Positions 34,919-44,608 of a stretch of 64,000 nucleotides of DNA are shown in pieces. Below the pieces are notes generated by a model. That model had not been told where the DNA came from, did no database searches, and saw only the letters and a list, made by a program, of their open reading frames with translations. A program made the translations under genes and the position numbers. Positions within the stretch are counted from its first letter, which is position 1, and every line of letters starts with the position of its first letter. The stretch comes from Methylophilus sp. 42 (lineage in GTDB: Bacteria > Pseudomonadota > Gammaproteobacteria > Burkholderiales > Methylophilaceae): positions 1,798,001-1,862,000 of the forward strand of contig NZ_KB913031.1 in NCBI RefSeq assembly GCF_000384155.1, in the 5' to 3' direction.

Positions 34919-35665
34919 CTAGTGATGATGGCCCGTTTTCCCGCGATAGATATCGCGGATAAGGTTAAGGGTCACCACCAATAACAACAACGAAATCAGA
35001 ATAGACAGAATCGGGTCTATGGTCATCCAGCCAGTAAAGTAGATGACGACACCGGCGGCGACGGCAGTCACCGACCCGAGTAAATCACCCAAGACATGCA
35101 AAAATGCGGCACGGTGGTTCAAGCTGGCATCGCCGCCGTGATGTTCGTGCTGGTGATGCATATGCTTGGCAACAAACAGATTCACCAGCAGGCCGACCAG
35201 CGCAATCACACTGACATAGCCACCAGCTACGGAAACCGGATGTTTAAGACGCTCAATGGCCTCTATGACAATGCCGGCCGTTACCAGCAACATGGAGAGG
35301 GCATTGACCATGGAGACGCGAAGCTCGGTTTGCTGCGACGCCGGGTGACCGGTGCGTGCCCTGTGGGCGGCCCACATGGCCAGGCCGAGTGCTAGCACGT
35401 CAAACAACATATGCCAGGCGTCACTAAGCAAGGCCAGTGACTGCGTCCAGATGCCTCCCGCAAATTCTACGACGGTGAAGAGTGCAATCGCCAGAAAAGG
35501 AATCCAGAAAGGATTGCCATGTGCATGGTCATCATGCCCATGGTCGCCATGCTGGTCATGCGTTGTGTGGTCAGTTGCGTGATCGTGCGCGCAACCCTCA
35601 TGGGAGCCCCCATGTGAGTGGTTATGCGCATGCGTGTGTTCAGAGTGTGTATGACTAGGTTTCAT
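34919..35665 (-). CDS. Cation diffusion facilitator (zinc/cobalt-type) exporter
   Basis: The 248-residue protein starts with a His/Asp-rich stretch of about 50 residues, a probable metal-binding tail. Six transmembrane helices carry the metal-site motifs SDAWHMLFD (helix II) and HVLGDLLGS (helix V). A second His-rich loop (HMHHQHEHHGGD) joins helices IV and V. It ends after helix VI with a short His tail and lacks the usual cytoplasmic C-terminal domain, as some DmeF/CzcD-type members do. It is likely to export Zn, Co or similar ions. Confidence 0.88.
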   Translation of the reverse strand: MKPSHTHSEHTHAHNHSHGGSHEGCAHDHATDHTTHDQHGDHGHDDHAHGNPFWIPFLAIALFTVVEFAGGIWTQSLALLSDAWHMLFDVLALGLAMWAAHRARTGHPASQQTELRVSMVNALSMLLVTAGIVIEAIERLKHPVSVAGGYVSVIALVGLLVNLFVAKHMHHQHEHHGGDASLNHRAAFLHVLGDLLGSVTAVAAGVVIYFTGWMTIDPILSILISLLLLVVTLNLIRDIYRGKTGHHH

Positions 35666-35751
35666 ATTTGCATGCTAATGCAAATTGCCTGGTTTTCACA
35701 AGAGCGCGCAAATTTTGTAGCTTATAATGACGGCTTATTGAGAATATATGC

Positions 35752-36588
35752 ATGCTAAGTTACCGTCACGCCTTTCACGCTGGCAATCACGCCGACGTTT
35801 TAAAACACTGGATTTACAGCCTGGTGCTGGATTATTTTAACCAGAAAGATAAAGCTTACTGGGTGATAGACACCCACGCCGGGGCTGGTCTGTACCGCCT
35901 TGATAGTTCGGTGGCCAACAAAACAGCCGAGTATGTAGACGGCATTCAACGCTTGCAGCAAGGTCAACCACCTGACATTTTTGATGGTTACCTGCAAGCC
36001 GTCACAGCGGCGGGTCAAGGCAATGCCACGCTTTATCCTGGCTCCCCTTGCATCGCCAGCCACTTTTTAAACCCGGTGGATAAGTTGCGTTTGTTTGAGC
36101 TACACCCGGCAGATGCCGCCTTGCTGGAGCAACAGTTTTCAGCACAAAAAAGGCAGGTATCCATCCAGCAAAAAGATGGTTTTGAAGGTATTAAAGCCTG
36201 TTTGCCACCCCCGACCAAGCGCAGCATTGTGCTGATAGATCCACCTTATGAGGTAAAAGACGATTACCTGCGGGTGGTCGATTGCATTAAAGACAGTTTA
36301 AAACGCTTTGCCACCGGCACTTACCTGATCTGGTATCCGCGCTTGCAACGGCCTGAGCCACAGCAAATGATAGACAAGCTACGCAGCCTGAATACAGATT
36401 ATTTGCACGTGACACTGGATGTGCAACAACCATCTGCCGATGGTTTTGGCATGCACGGCAGCGGCATGTGGGTGATTAACCCGCCGTGGACCTTGCGTCA
36501 GTCTGTAGAGCCACAGCTGGACTGGCTGGCAGAGACGCTGGCGCAAGATGCCACCGCACATGCATCATGCGAAGGCCAGCAACGTTAA
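35752..36588 (+). CDS. rlmJ: 23S rRNA (adenine-2030-N6)-methyltransferase RlmJ
   Basis: The protein begins with the diagnostic MLSYRHAFHAGNHADVLKHW and has the amino-methyltransferase motif DPPYE (IVLIDPPYEVKDDY, about residues 160-173). The 278 residues match RlmJ (formerly YhiR/ComJ). It modifies A2030 in 23S rRNA and has also been linked to use of DNA as a nutrient in E. coli. Confidence 0.95.
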   Translation: MLSYRHAFHAGNHADVLKHWIYSLVLDYFNQKDKAYWVIDTHAGAGLYRLDSSVANKTAEYVDGIQRLQQGQPPDIFDGYLQAVTAAGQGNATLYPGSPCIASHFLNPVDKLRLFELHPADAALLEQQFSAQKRQVSIQQKDGFEGIKACLPPPTKRSIVLIDPPYEVKDDYLRVVDCIKDSLKRFATGTYLIWYPRLQRPEPQQMIDKLRSLNTDYLHVTLDVQQPSADGFGMHGSGMWVINPPWTLRQSVEPQLDWLAETLAQDATAHASCEGQQR

Positions 36589-36595
36589 CCAGGCA

Positions 36596-37714
36596 TTAAT
36601 AGCGGATACGTGTACGATGTTGCGGATCTAAAGTCGTGCTCACAGAAACATTAAATGCGCTCACAGCAATTGTTTGCCGGGTAGCGGTCTGGATACGTAC
36701 CCGCCACTCGCCTGCGGTCAGATTTGTTTTATAGGTATAGCCGCGGTAGCCGCTATCGCGGCCGCCAGTGAGCGAGAAGCCAGGCATGGAGACACTGACC
36801 CACTCTCCTTTCACTTTCTTCTGCCAGTCATGCAACAGTTTGGTCTGTAGGCCTTGTGGCGCAAACACCGCCGAAAAACACACCAATTTTTGCCCGGGTT
36901 GCAGGTAAAAATGGTCGCTGTCCACGCGCCAGAACTGCCACCAGGGCGACTTCTCGACGGTCATCCAGTAACCTTCCGGTGACTTTTCCAGGTCATACGC
37001 CACCACAACCGCCTGCTTGACCAGCGGCACCGGCGGAATCATGTCTGCACGGTAGGCGAGCATCAACAATCCTGCAATCACCCACACCGGCCAGATACGG
37101 CCCGCATGATGTGGCGCACGCTGGTATAAGACATAGGTGACCGTAGCACCCAACACCGTGCTCAAATAGAACCAGGCCGCGTGTACACTGCCAAACAAAA
37201 ATGGAAAAGCAAAGTTGCACCACAAAATGGTACACAGGCCAAACATGCTCCAGCACAAACTTAAGCGCCTGTATTCGCCCTCCATAAACTCATTGGCCAC
37301 TAGCAATACGCCCAATACCAACGTGACGACCCATGCCAGGCCATAGCTGGAGCTCTTAAAATAGAGAATGAACAAGGCACTGAGCAGGCTGCCAAACAAA
37401 AACTGCAATATCCAGTAAGGCCAATCTTGCACTGGCCAGCTAGAAACCCTGTTTTGCAACCATTGCCAACGTAACAAGCGCTCTCCCATACGCCTGACCG
37501 ACGAAGAAGGTTCGGCCAACTGGTACATGAGCAACGCTGCCAGTAACAAATAGCCGGCAAAGATCGCCATATCGGACAGCGCCACTTTTTTGCCGATGGT
37601 AATGGCATCCCAGACAAAACCACCGACAAAAAAGGAAATCGGTAATATCATGCGGCTACGCGCCAGCCAGCGCGACAATCTCGAGGGTTGCTCTGTATCA
37701 ATAGGGTTCGTCAT
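36596..37714 (-). CDS. DUF2914 domain membrane protein
   Basis: A 372-residue protein with about eight transmembrane helices in residues 20-240 and a soluble C-terminal domain of about 110 residues (YDLEKSPEGYWMTVEKSPWW; LTAGEWRVRIQTATRQTIAV). The C-terminal part matches DUF2914, whose function is unknown. It is convergent with rlmJ, with seven bases between the two stops. Confidence 0.78.
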   Translation of the reverse strand: MTNPIDTEQPSRLSRWLARSRMILPISFFVGGFVWDAITIGKKVALSDMAIFAGYLLLAALLMYQLAEPSSSVRRMGERLLRWQWLQNRVSSWPVQDWPYWILQFLFGSLLSALFILYFKSSSYGLAWVVTLVLGVLLVANEFMEGEYRRLSLCWSMFGLCTILWCNFAFPFLFGSVHAAWFYLSTVLGATVTYVLYQRAPHHAGRIWPVWVIAGLLMLAYRADMIPPVPLVKQAVVVAYDLEKSPEGYWMTVEKSPWWQFWRVDSDHFYLQPGQKLVCFSAVFAPQGLQTKLLHDWQKKVKGEWVSVSMPGFSLTGGRDSGYRGYTYKTNLTAGEWRVRIQTATRQTIAVSAFNVSVSTTLDPQHRTRIRY

Positions 37715-37878
37715 GCAGATAAATCGTTAATAAGGCCAGAATATCGGCATTTTTATCACAGATGCCGTCAACCACACTATTATTTTGCGTTGTGAAAAGT
37801 AAACTTTCTTTGATAATCAAATCGAGCCTGCTAAAATTTAAGTTATCTTAAGAAAAGTCCGTTAACTATCAATATAGG

Positions 37879-37908
37879 TTAGATTTTCAATTAAAAGATT
37901 AGATTTTC
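37879..37908 (+). promoter_or_regulatory. Tandem TTAGATTTTC repeats upstream of the rpfC-like gene
   Basis: The 10-mer TTAGATTTTC occurs twice, at 37879 and 37899, spaced exactly 20 bp start to start (two helical turns), about 50 bases before the kinase start. This is typical of a direct-repeat binding site for a response regulator. The region is AT-rich and otherwise empty. Confidence 0.45.
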
Positions 37909-37955
37909 CCTGCGCAAGTATCGAGTAAGCGTATAACCCTGAAACATGATTAAGC

Positions 37956-40208
37956 ATGCGAGATTTCGTTAGACAGTTAAAGCAGAAAGTGACAGAAATA
38001 AAGTCTATCAGTTATGAAACTGAGCAGGCTCTTATCCGTGTTGCTTTCGTCAGCTTTATCACGCTTTATCTCCTCGTCAATCACAGCAGCTTCGAGCCCG
38101 TATTACTTTGCCTGATTTATTTGTGCCTGGGCTTTTTGATGTTGTATAACATCCTGCAGAATCCACAAAAAAATGAAAAGCGCCAGTGGACAGCGATGGT
38201 GATGGACATTACGGCGACTTCACTTGAGCAAATGATTTCAGGCGCCATGGCAGGCGTGTTTATCGGTATTTACCTCTGGCTCATCATCGGCTATGGCTTG
38301 CGCTACGGCACCAAATTTTTCAAAGGTTGTTACGTCTTCAGCCTGATCGGCTTTAGTCTTACCCTGTATTTAAATCCCTACTGGAACCAGCACCAGCATT
38401 TAGCCTACGGCTTTTTACTGACCCTGTTATTGATTCCACCGCATGCATTGCGCTTGCTGGTCAGCCTGGAAAAAGCGACCAAAGAGGCTGGTCAAGCCAG
38501 TGAGGCGAAAACCAATTTCCTGTCGAATATCAGCCATGAAATGCGTACCCCACTTAACGGCATTATTGGTGCCAGTGAGTTAATCGCGCAAACCAAGCTG
38601 GATAGCAAACAATCCGAACTGCTTAAAATGGTGGGCACGTCGGCCTCTAGCCTTAAAAAACTGATTAATGACGTGCTGGACATTAGCAAAATCGAAAAAG
38701 GCAAAGTCGAACTGGAAGAGATCACCTTCTTCCTGCCTGACCTGATTCAGCGCTTGCACCTGATGTTCCAGATTGAAGTCGAACGCAAACAATTGTGGCT
38801 GAGATTTCACCTGGATCCTCTTGTCGAACGTCACTATGTCGGCAGCATGCACCACATCGAACAGGTATTAACCAACCTGATCGCCAATGCCATTAAATTC
38901 ACCCAGCATGGCGGCGTCGACGTAGTGGTCAGCGTCGTACAAGGCCATGCCGACATGAGTAAGCTCAGCTTCCGTATTCGAGATACCGGCATAGGCATTA
39001 AAAGTGATGCTTTGCCGCTGATTTTTGATAGTTTCACCCAGGCAGACAGCAGCATTACCCGACGCTATGGTGGCACCGGCCTGGGCACCTCTATTGCCAA
39101 GCAACTGGTCGAAGTCATGGGCGGTAAAATCAGTGTCGCCAGCCAGGAAAATGTCGGCACCACCTTTGTGGTGAGCCTGCCGCTAACACATGCAGTGGCA
39201 CCCGCACCGCAGGCGGTGAACGAAATAAATCTGGATGGCCAGTCAAATGTGGTCCCGTTGAGCAGCCACACCAAATTCCGCAAGAAAATTCGTGTATTGA
39301 TTGCTGATGATAATGTGGTCAACCGCTTGATTCTGAATGAAACACTGCAAAGAATGCACTGTGTGGTGAAAGCGGTAGACAATGGAGATGCCGCACTGGA
39401 TGCGCTGGAACATCACCAGTTTGACCTGATGATTCTGGACTACAACATGCCAGAGATGAATGGCCTTGAGGTGTTTAATATCCACAACGCCTTGCCTGGC
39501 AGCAAACCGATCAGAACAGTGATCCTCACGGCAGATGCGACTAAAACCACACAAGACCGCTGTTTGCGCGCTGGGGTATATCAAGTATTGACCAAGCCAG
39601 TGGTCTCAAGACAAATTCAAAGCCTGATTGAAGCTATTGCGAGCACCATCGAGACTGAACAGGTTGCGCAAGTGGCTCCCGTCAGACGCAAAAAACCTAA
39701 AGTCACGTCGCCTGAAGTGCCATTAACGGCCGCTCCGGTGGAACCCACATTTGTAGACGCACGGTCACCACACTCACCGATGAGAACCGGGAAACCCGCG
39801 TCTGTACCCATCCCTAAAATTGCCAACATCATTCCAACGGTTGAACCATTGCTGGATGATGACCGTATGGCGCACTTGTTAAAACTGGGTGGGGGTGAAG
39901 CATTCTTACACAAACTCATCACAGAGTTTATTGACTCGACCGATGTCTTGCTGCGCGCGCTCGGGATGGCAAGCCTGGATTTAAATTTCGAGCAGGTACA
40001 TAAACTGGCGCATGAGCTGGCTGGTGAATCTGCCAACATGGGCTTGATTCCACTCAGTAAACTCAGCCGCCGTTTATTGAGCTTGAGCATGGAAGATGCC
40101 CAGACTATTTCCGGCCTTTATCAGGCCGTTGCGGATTGTTACGAAGAGACGCGTACGCAACTGCAACAACATCGCAGCAAGCTCTCATCCAAACGCTCGC
40201 ATAAATAG
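37956..40208 (+). CDS. rpfC: RpfC-like hybrid sensor histidine kinase
   Basis: The 750-residue protein has an N-terminal membrane input domain with about five helices (25-175), a HisKA domain with phospho-acceptor His near 194 (SNISHEMRTPLNG), an HATPase domain (VLTNLIANAIKFTQHGG; GGTGLGTSIAKQLVEVMGG), a receiver (from about 449; Asp near 495 in LMILDYNMPEMNG) and a C-terminal HPt domain (His near 686 in KLAHELAGESANMGL). RpfC senses the fatty-acid signal DSF and restrains RpfF. The convergent rpfF-like gene makes this more specific than a generic hybrid kinase. No rpfG is in the window. Confidence 0.82.
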   Translation: MRDFVRQLKQKVTEIKSISYETEQALIRVAFVSFITLYLLVNHSSFEPVLLCLIYLCLGFLMLYNILQNPQKNEKRQWTAMVMDITATSLEQMISGAMAGVFIGIYLWLIIGYGLRYGTKFFKGCYVFSLIGFSLTLYLNPYWNQHQHLAYGFLLTLLLIPPHALRLLVSLEKATKEAGQASEAKTNFLSNISHEMRTPLNGIIGASELIAQTKLDSKQSELLKMVGTSASSLKKLINDVLDISKIEKGKVELEEITFFLPDLIQRLHLMFQIEVERKQLWLRFHLDPLVERHYVGSMHHIEQVLTNLIANAIKFTQHGGVDVVVSVVQGHADMSKLSFRIRDTGIGIKSDALPLIFDSFTQADSSITRRYGGTGLGTSIAKQLVEVMGGKISVASQENVGTTFVVSLPLTHAVAPAPQAVNEINLDGQSNVVPLSSHTKFRKKIRVLIADDNVVNRLILNETLQRMHCVVKAVDNGDAALDALEHHQFDLMILDYNMPEMNGLEVFNIHNALPGSKPIRTVILTADATKTTQDRCLRAGVYQVLTKPVVSRQIQSLIEAIASTIETEQVAQVAPVRRKKPKVTSPEVPLTAAPVEPTFVDARSPHSPMRTGKPASVPIPKIANIIPTVEPLLDDDRMAHLLKLGGGEAFLHKLITEFIDSTDVLLRALGMASLDLNFEQVHKLAHELAGESANMGLIPLSKLSRRLLSLSMEDAQTISGLYQAVADCYEETRTQLQQHRSKLSSKRSHK

Positions 40209-40231
40209 CCGGGCACCTGCTCTGCTGCACA

Positions 40232-41200
40232 CTACTGATTCACTGCGATATGATGATCTGTTGGTAACACCAGCGGCTGTTGTGGTGCAACCTCACTAGC
40301 AAGCGCTTCATTTGGGAACAAACGTGACTGCGCGCGATAAAACCTATCCATCACTTTGAGATCACGCTCAGTCAGGCGTAAGGCATTTTCTACCCATACA
40401 TCGACAATATCCTTAAGCTCGTCGTAGGTTAAAGGATTGATTCTGGCCTTGGCCTTTTGCGCAGACAAAAAGCCTTCTGCGCGCTTATTGTTTTTGTGAA
40501 TAAAGTCTTGCACGGCCTGCTCACCCTCGCCCTCTTCAACCACGATGTCAATCAGGCCCATTTGCAGGCATTCTTCAGCCGTGTAACGCTCGCAACCCAG
40601 AATCATTTTATCGGCCACCGCCATGCCTGCCTTGCGTGCAATAAAGCTATAAGCACCCATGCCAGGAATCATGTTGAAAAATAGCTCAGGAAAGCAGAAC
40701 ACGGATTGCTTTTCAGCGATAAGTACATCACTGGTCATGGCCGCCTCAATACCGGCGCCTAGCACTTCACCTTGCAGCAGCGAGATTTTGGTCACATGGT
40801 CCAGCTGGAAACGGAATGCGCGCTGTGCAACCACATCAATACTCAGCTTCGCATAGGCCTGCAATTGCGCCCGGTCTTGCAAGCGGATAGCGGCAGCCAT
40901 TTTCTGCAAGTCACCGCCCATATTGAAATAGCCCGGTGTGGCTGACGCAAACACAGAGTAACGGATCGGCAGTACTGTCTCGCTGTCTGTCTGGACATAG
41001 CCACCACTGCGCTGGATATCCGCATGGTGCTGATGCAAGTTCATGAGTAACTCATGATTGATGCACGGAATGCGCTGAGGTTGATGTATATAGCTCCATA
41101 ACGCCTGTTGCTCTGCATCAAAACGGCAAAATACCTGACCGTAATCATGTGACAGTAAACGTTGTTGATAATTAACCAACCCTTGTTCGAACGGTTTCAT
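40232..41200 (-). CDS. rpfF: RpfF-like DSF synthase (enoyl-CoA hydratase family)
   Basis: A crotonase-fold protein of 322 residues from ATG 41200, which has AAGGAG seven bases upstream. RpfF makes cis-2-unsaturated fatty acid signals (DSF/BDSF) from acyl-ACP, with hydratase and thioesterase steps. Two catalytic glutamates are visible at about 152 (LGAGIEAAM) and 172 (CFPELFFNMIPGMG), 20 residues apart as in Xanthomonas RpfF. The stretch FNMIPGMGAYSFIARKAGM is typical of RpfF. It is convergent with the rpfC-like gene, as in Xanthomonas. Confidence 0.85.
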   Translation of the reverse strand: MKPFEQGLVNYQQRLLSHDYGQVFCRFDAEQQALWSYIHQPQRIPCINHELLMNLHQHHADIQRSGGYVQTDSETVLPIRYSVFASATPGYFNMGGDLQKMAAAIRLQDRAQLQAYAKLSIDVVAQRAFRFQLDHVTKISLLQGEVLGAGIEAAMTSDVLIAEKQSVFCFPELFFNMIPGMGAYSFIARKAGMAVADKMILGCERYTAEECLQMGLIDIVVEEGEGEQAVQDFIHKNNKRAEGFLSAQKAKARINPLTYDELKDIVDVWVENALRLTERDLKVMDRFYRAQSRLFPNEALASEVAPQQPLVLPTDHHIAVNQ

Positions 41201-41363
41201 GAGTTTCTCCTTGGACATTAAAAATCTGTTGAATTGAATCAGTGGTATTGACGTGCATGTACATCGAATCGTTGACGTCAGCCAGTACATCATAATCAAA
41301 ACAGAAGGTCGCGGTGAGGGAGGCTCTCAGGTTTTACAGTTGCAAGGATATGTCCTGCCTTAA

Positions 41364-41392
41364 AAACAACAAAGGGAGCGAATGCTCCCTTT
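41364..41392 (-). terminator. Terminator of acnB
   Basis: A perfect 9-bp stem (AAAGGGAGC / GCTCCCTTT) with a GAAT loop. On the minus strand it is followed by GTTGTTTTTA, 24 bases past the acnB stop. Confidence 0.85.
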
Positions 41393-41416
41393 ACTTGTGT
41401 CTTAAACCATTAACTG

Positions 41417-43996
41417 TTAGGCGGTTTCTTTAATCGGAATGACTTTCTTCACATTCTCCAAAGAGCCTGCATATTGGGTCATCTGGTTAAAGTTGAGGTA
41501 TTTGTAAATCTCCGCCGTATTGGTCAGTTTGCTACCCAGGGTGTCCAGGTATTCTTGCACCGTAGGCATGCGGCCCAACTTGGCGCACACGGCTGCCAGC
41601 TCGGCAGAGCCCAGATACACGCGCGCATCTTTACCCATACGGTTATCAAAGTTACGCGTAGAGGTTGAGAATACTGTCGCCTTGTCAGCCACACGTGCTT
41701 GGTTACCCATACACAACGAGCAGCCTGGCACTTCAGTCCGTGCGCCTGCCACACCAAAGGTTGAGTACACGCCTTCGGCACGTAGTTGCGCCTCGTCCAT
41801 ACGAGTAGGTGGCGCAATCCACAAACGGGTTGGGATACCACCGGCGCCTTCCAGCACTTTACCTGCCGCGCGATAATGGCCAATATTAGTCATACAGCTA
41901 CCGATAAACACTTCGTCAATTTTGTCACCGACCACTGCGGTCAATGGCTTGATATCATCCGGGTCATTCGGGCAAGCGACCAGTGGCTCTTTAATATCTG
42001 CAAGATCAATTTCAATCACGTGTGCATACTCGGCATCCGCATCCGGCTGCAACAGTTCCGGTTTTTCCAGCCAGGCTTTCATGCTGGCGATACGACGCTC
42101 CAATGTGCGTGCATCGGCATAACCATTCTCGATCATATTCTGCATCAGCACGATATTGGAATTGAGGAACTCAATCACTGGCTCTTTGTTCAACAGCACG
42201 GTACAACCATTGGCAGAACGCTCGGCTGAGGCATCTGCCAGTTCAAACGCCTGTTCAACCTTCAGGTCTGGCAAGCCTTCAATTTCGAGCACACGGCCGT
42301 TAAACACGTTTTTCTTGCCCTGTTTGCCCACCGTCAGCGTACCCTCCTGGATCGCCGCATAAGGAATGGCGTTGACCAGGTCACGCAAGGTGATACCAGG
42401 CTGCATTTCGCCTTTAAAACGTACCAGGACTGATTCTGGCATATCCAGCGGCATGGCACCGGTTGCCGCAGCAAATGCAACCAATCCGGAGCCAGCAGGG
42501 AAACTGATACCAATCGGGAAGCGGGTATGCGAGTCACCGCCCGTACCCACCGTATCCGGCAACACCAGGCGGTTTAGCCAGGAATGGATCACGCCGTCAC
42601 CAGCACGCAGGCTCACACCACCACGGCTAGACATAAACTCAGGCAACTCATGTTGCAATTTAATATCCACTGGTTTTGGGTACGCAGCCGTATGGCAGAA
42701 ACTCTGCATCACCAGGTCGGCACTGAAGCCCAGACAAGCCAGCTCTTTCAACTCGTCACGCGTCATGCCGCCAGTGGTGTCCTGTGAACCGACTGTCGTT
42801 GCCTTTGGCTCGCAGTAAGTGCCTGGGCGCACGCCAAAGCCCTCAGGCAAACCACAGGCGCGACCCACCATTTTTTGTGCCAGCGTGTAACCCTTGCCGG
42901 TATCTTTCGCCGGGATAGATTTGATAAAGGTATCCGTGTCGCCCAAACCCAATGCCTTACGTGCATTGGCAGTCAGGCCACGGCCAATAATCAGCGGGAT
43001 ACGACCACCGGCACGTACTTCATCGGCCAGGGTCACTGGATTCATTTCAAACGTAGCCAGCACTTCCCCGGCTTCTGACAAGACCTTGCCTTCAAAAGGC
43101 TTGATCACGATGACATCCCCCGTGTTCAGCTTGGAAACATCACACTGAATCGGCAAAGACCCGGAGTCTTCAGCGGTATTAAAGAAAATGGGCGCGATTT
43201 TGTTGCCAATCACCACACCGCCGGTACGTTTGTTAGGGATAAATGGAATATCGTCGCCCATCCACCATTGCACAGAGTTGATCGCCGATTTACGTGAAGA
43301 ACCGGTACCAACCACATCACCGACATAGGCTAATGGCAAGCCTTTTTGCTTCAGGCTTTCAATCGTCGTCAAACCATCGGCCATGCGGTTAATCAACATG
43401 GCTTTCGCATGCAATGGAATATCCGGGCGGCTCCAGGCGTCTTGTGCCGGGCTCAGGTCATCGGTGTTGGTTTCGCCATCCAGCTTGAACACCACCACTT
43501 TAATGGCTTCTGCCAGCGCAGGTTTACTGGTGAACCACTCGGCAGCTGCCCAGGATTCGATCAGTTTTTTGGCATGCGCATTACCCGCCTTCATCTTGGC
43601 GTCGACGTCATGAAACGCGTCAAACATCAAAATCGTCGTCGACAGCGCTGTCACGGCATGGGCGGCCATCGGTGTGTCCAGCAAAGCAACCAATGCCTGC
43701 ACGTTGTAACCACCAAGCATGGTGCCTAGCAATTCAACCGCTCTTTCAGCGCTGACCAATGGGGAAATGGCCTTGCTGTTGGCAATATCGGCCAGAAAAG
43801 CGGCTTTCACATAAGCAGCCTGGTCAACCCCCGCCGGAATACGGTTTTGTAGCAAATCGACAAGTAAAGCCTCCTGGCCCGCAGGCGGGGCTTTCAACAG
43901 TTCAACCAATGCAGCGACTTGTTCCGCATTCAGGGGCAATGGAGGCAGGTTTTGCGCAGCGCGCTCTTTTACGTGGGTTTCGTATGCTTGTAACAT
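41417..43996 (-). CDS. acnB: Aconitate hydratase B / 2-methyl-cis-aconitate hydratase
   Basis: AcnB (859 aa, standard length) has the N-terminal HEAT-like domain ([20 protein letters not shown]), the swivel domain, and Cys ligands of the 4Fe-4S cluster in [14 protein letters not shown] and [12 protein letters not shown]. It interconverts citrate and isocitrate. In organisms with the methylcitrate cycle it also hydrates 2-methyl-cis-aconitate to 2-methylisocitrate. Since prpD and prpC occur nearby and no prpF/acnD is present, AcnB probably supplies that step here. Confidence 0.96.
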   Translation of the reverse strand: MLQAYETHVKERAAQNLPPLPLNAEQVAALVELLKAPPAGQEALLVDLLQNRIPAGVDQAAYVKAAFLADIANSKAISPLVSAERAVELLGTMLGGYNVQALVALLDTPMAAHAVTALSTTILMFDAFHDVDAKMKAGNAHAKKLIESWAAAEWFTSKPALAEAIKVVVFKLDGETNTDDLSPAQDAWSRPDIPLHAKAMLINRMADGLTTIESLKQKGLPLAYVGDVVGTGSSRKSAINSVQWWMGDDIPFIPNKRTGGVVIGNKIAPIFFNTAEDSGSLPIQCDVSKLNTGDVIVIKPFEGKVLSEAGEVLATFEMNPVTLADEVRAGGRIPLIIGRGLTANARKALGLGDTDTFIKSIPAKDTGKGYTLAQKMVGRACGLPEGFGVRPGTYCEPKATTVGSQDTTGGMTRDELKELACLGFSADLVMQSFCHTAAYPKPVDIKLQHELPEFMSSRGGVSLRAGDGVIHSWLNRLVLPDTVGTGGDSHTRFPIGISFPAGSGLVAFAAATGAMPLDMPESVLVRFKGEMQPGITLRDLVNAIPYAAIQEGTLTVGKQGKKNVFNGRVLEIEGLPDLKVEQAFELADASAERSANGCTVLLNKEPVIEFLNSNIVLMQNMIENGYADARTLERRIASMKAWLEKPELLQPDADAEYAHVIEIDLADIKEPLVACPNDPDDIKPLTAVVGDKIDEVFIGSCMTNIGHYRAAGKVLEGAGGIPTRLWIAPPTRMDEAQLRAEGVYSTFGVAGARTEVPGCSLCMGNQARVADKATVFSTSTRNFDNRMGKDARVYLGSAELAAVCAKLGRMPTVQEYLDTLGSKLTNTAEIYKYLNFNQMTQYAGSLENVKKVIPIKETA

Positions 43997-44076
43997 GATG
44001 TAGGCTCTATCAATAAAACTTAAAGTCGGGGAATGGGCTGGTGTTAACCACAGGCCGCGAGGATTCTTCTCGCTTG

Positions 44077-44082
44077 ATTATA
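44077..44082 (-). promoter_or_regulatory. Putative -10 of the acnB promoter
   Basis: On the minus strand a consensus TATAAT lies about 80 bases upstream of the acnB start. No -35 sits at the ideal distance (TTAACA is 20 bases further upstream), so it may need an activator. Confidence 0.4.
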
Positions 44083-44192
44083 ATCCAGTCCATTCACCAG
44101 AATGTTAACTGCTTGTAACATTCCGGCAATTGATCAAAATGACCGCCGCCAACAGCAACAAAACAACACTGCTTCATGCCTTTGCTATCTTG

Positions 44193-44516
44193 TCAGCGGT
44201 TACTGTCTCCATATAACTCTTTGGCAAATGGCGTACTGCAACTTTTTCCGTAAGCAGACGATTCCCATTTATCCAGTAATTCTTTTTGATAACCCTTGCC
44301 GTGCTGTTTTTCCAGATAGGCACGCACTTCAAACACATCGGCAAATCCGTTGTGATCACTATCCATCAATGCCACCTGGTCTTCCAGCGTTGGCCCGCTA
44401 TAACGGCCAGTGCTATCGGTAAAATACTCCAGGGCGGATTCGGCATGCGCAGGCAAACTAATACCTACTGCCAACCCGGCTATGAACCAAATTACCCCAG
44501 TGTTTATTTTTATCAT
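44193..44516 (-). CDS. Secreted single EF-hand protein
   Basis: A 107-residue protein from ATG 44516, with GGAG five bases upstream. A signal peptide (VIWFIAGLAVGISLPAHA, cut after AHA) indicates export to the periplasm. The mature part holds one canonical EF-hand loop, DSDHNGFADVFE, with ligands at positions 1, 3, 5, 9 and 12. Two nearby segments could pair as a helix-loop-helix. It probably binds Ca or another trivalent or divalent metal. It lies between fumA and acnB without an obvious metabolic link. Confidence 0.75.
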   Translation of the reverse strand: MIKINTGVIWFIAGLAVGISLPAHAESALEYFTDSTGRYSGPTLEDQVALMDSDHNGFADVFEVRAYLEKQHGKGYQKELLDKWESSAYGKSCSTPFAKELYGDSNR

Positions 44517-44608
44517 ACTCACTCCATAATGACGCTTAGTAGTATGACGTATATTTCCCCAATTCGTGCCCGGCCTCAGTGATGTCGCTCACATTGCAGG
44601 CCCGCTAT

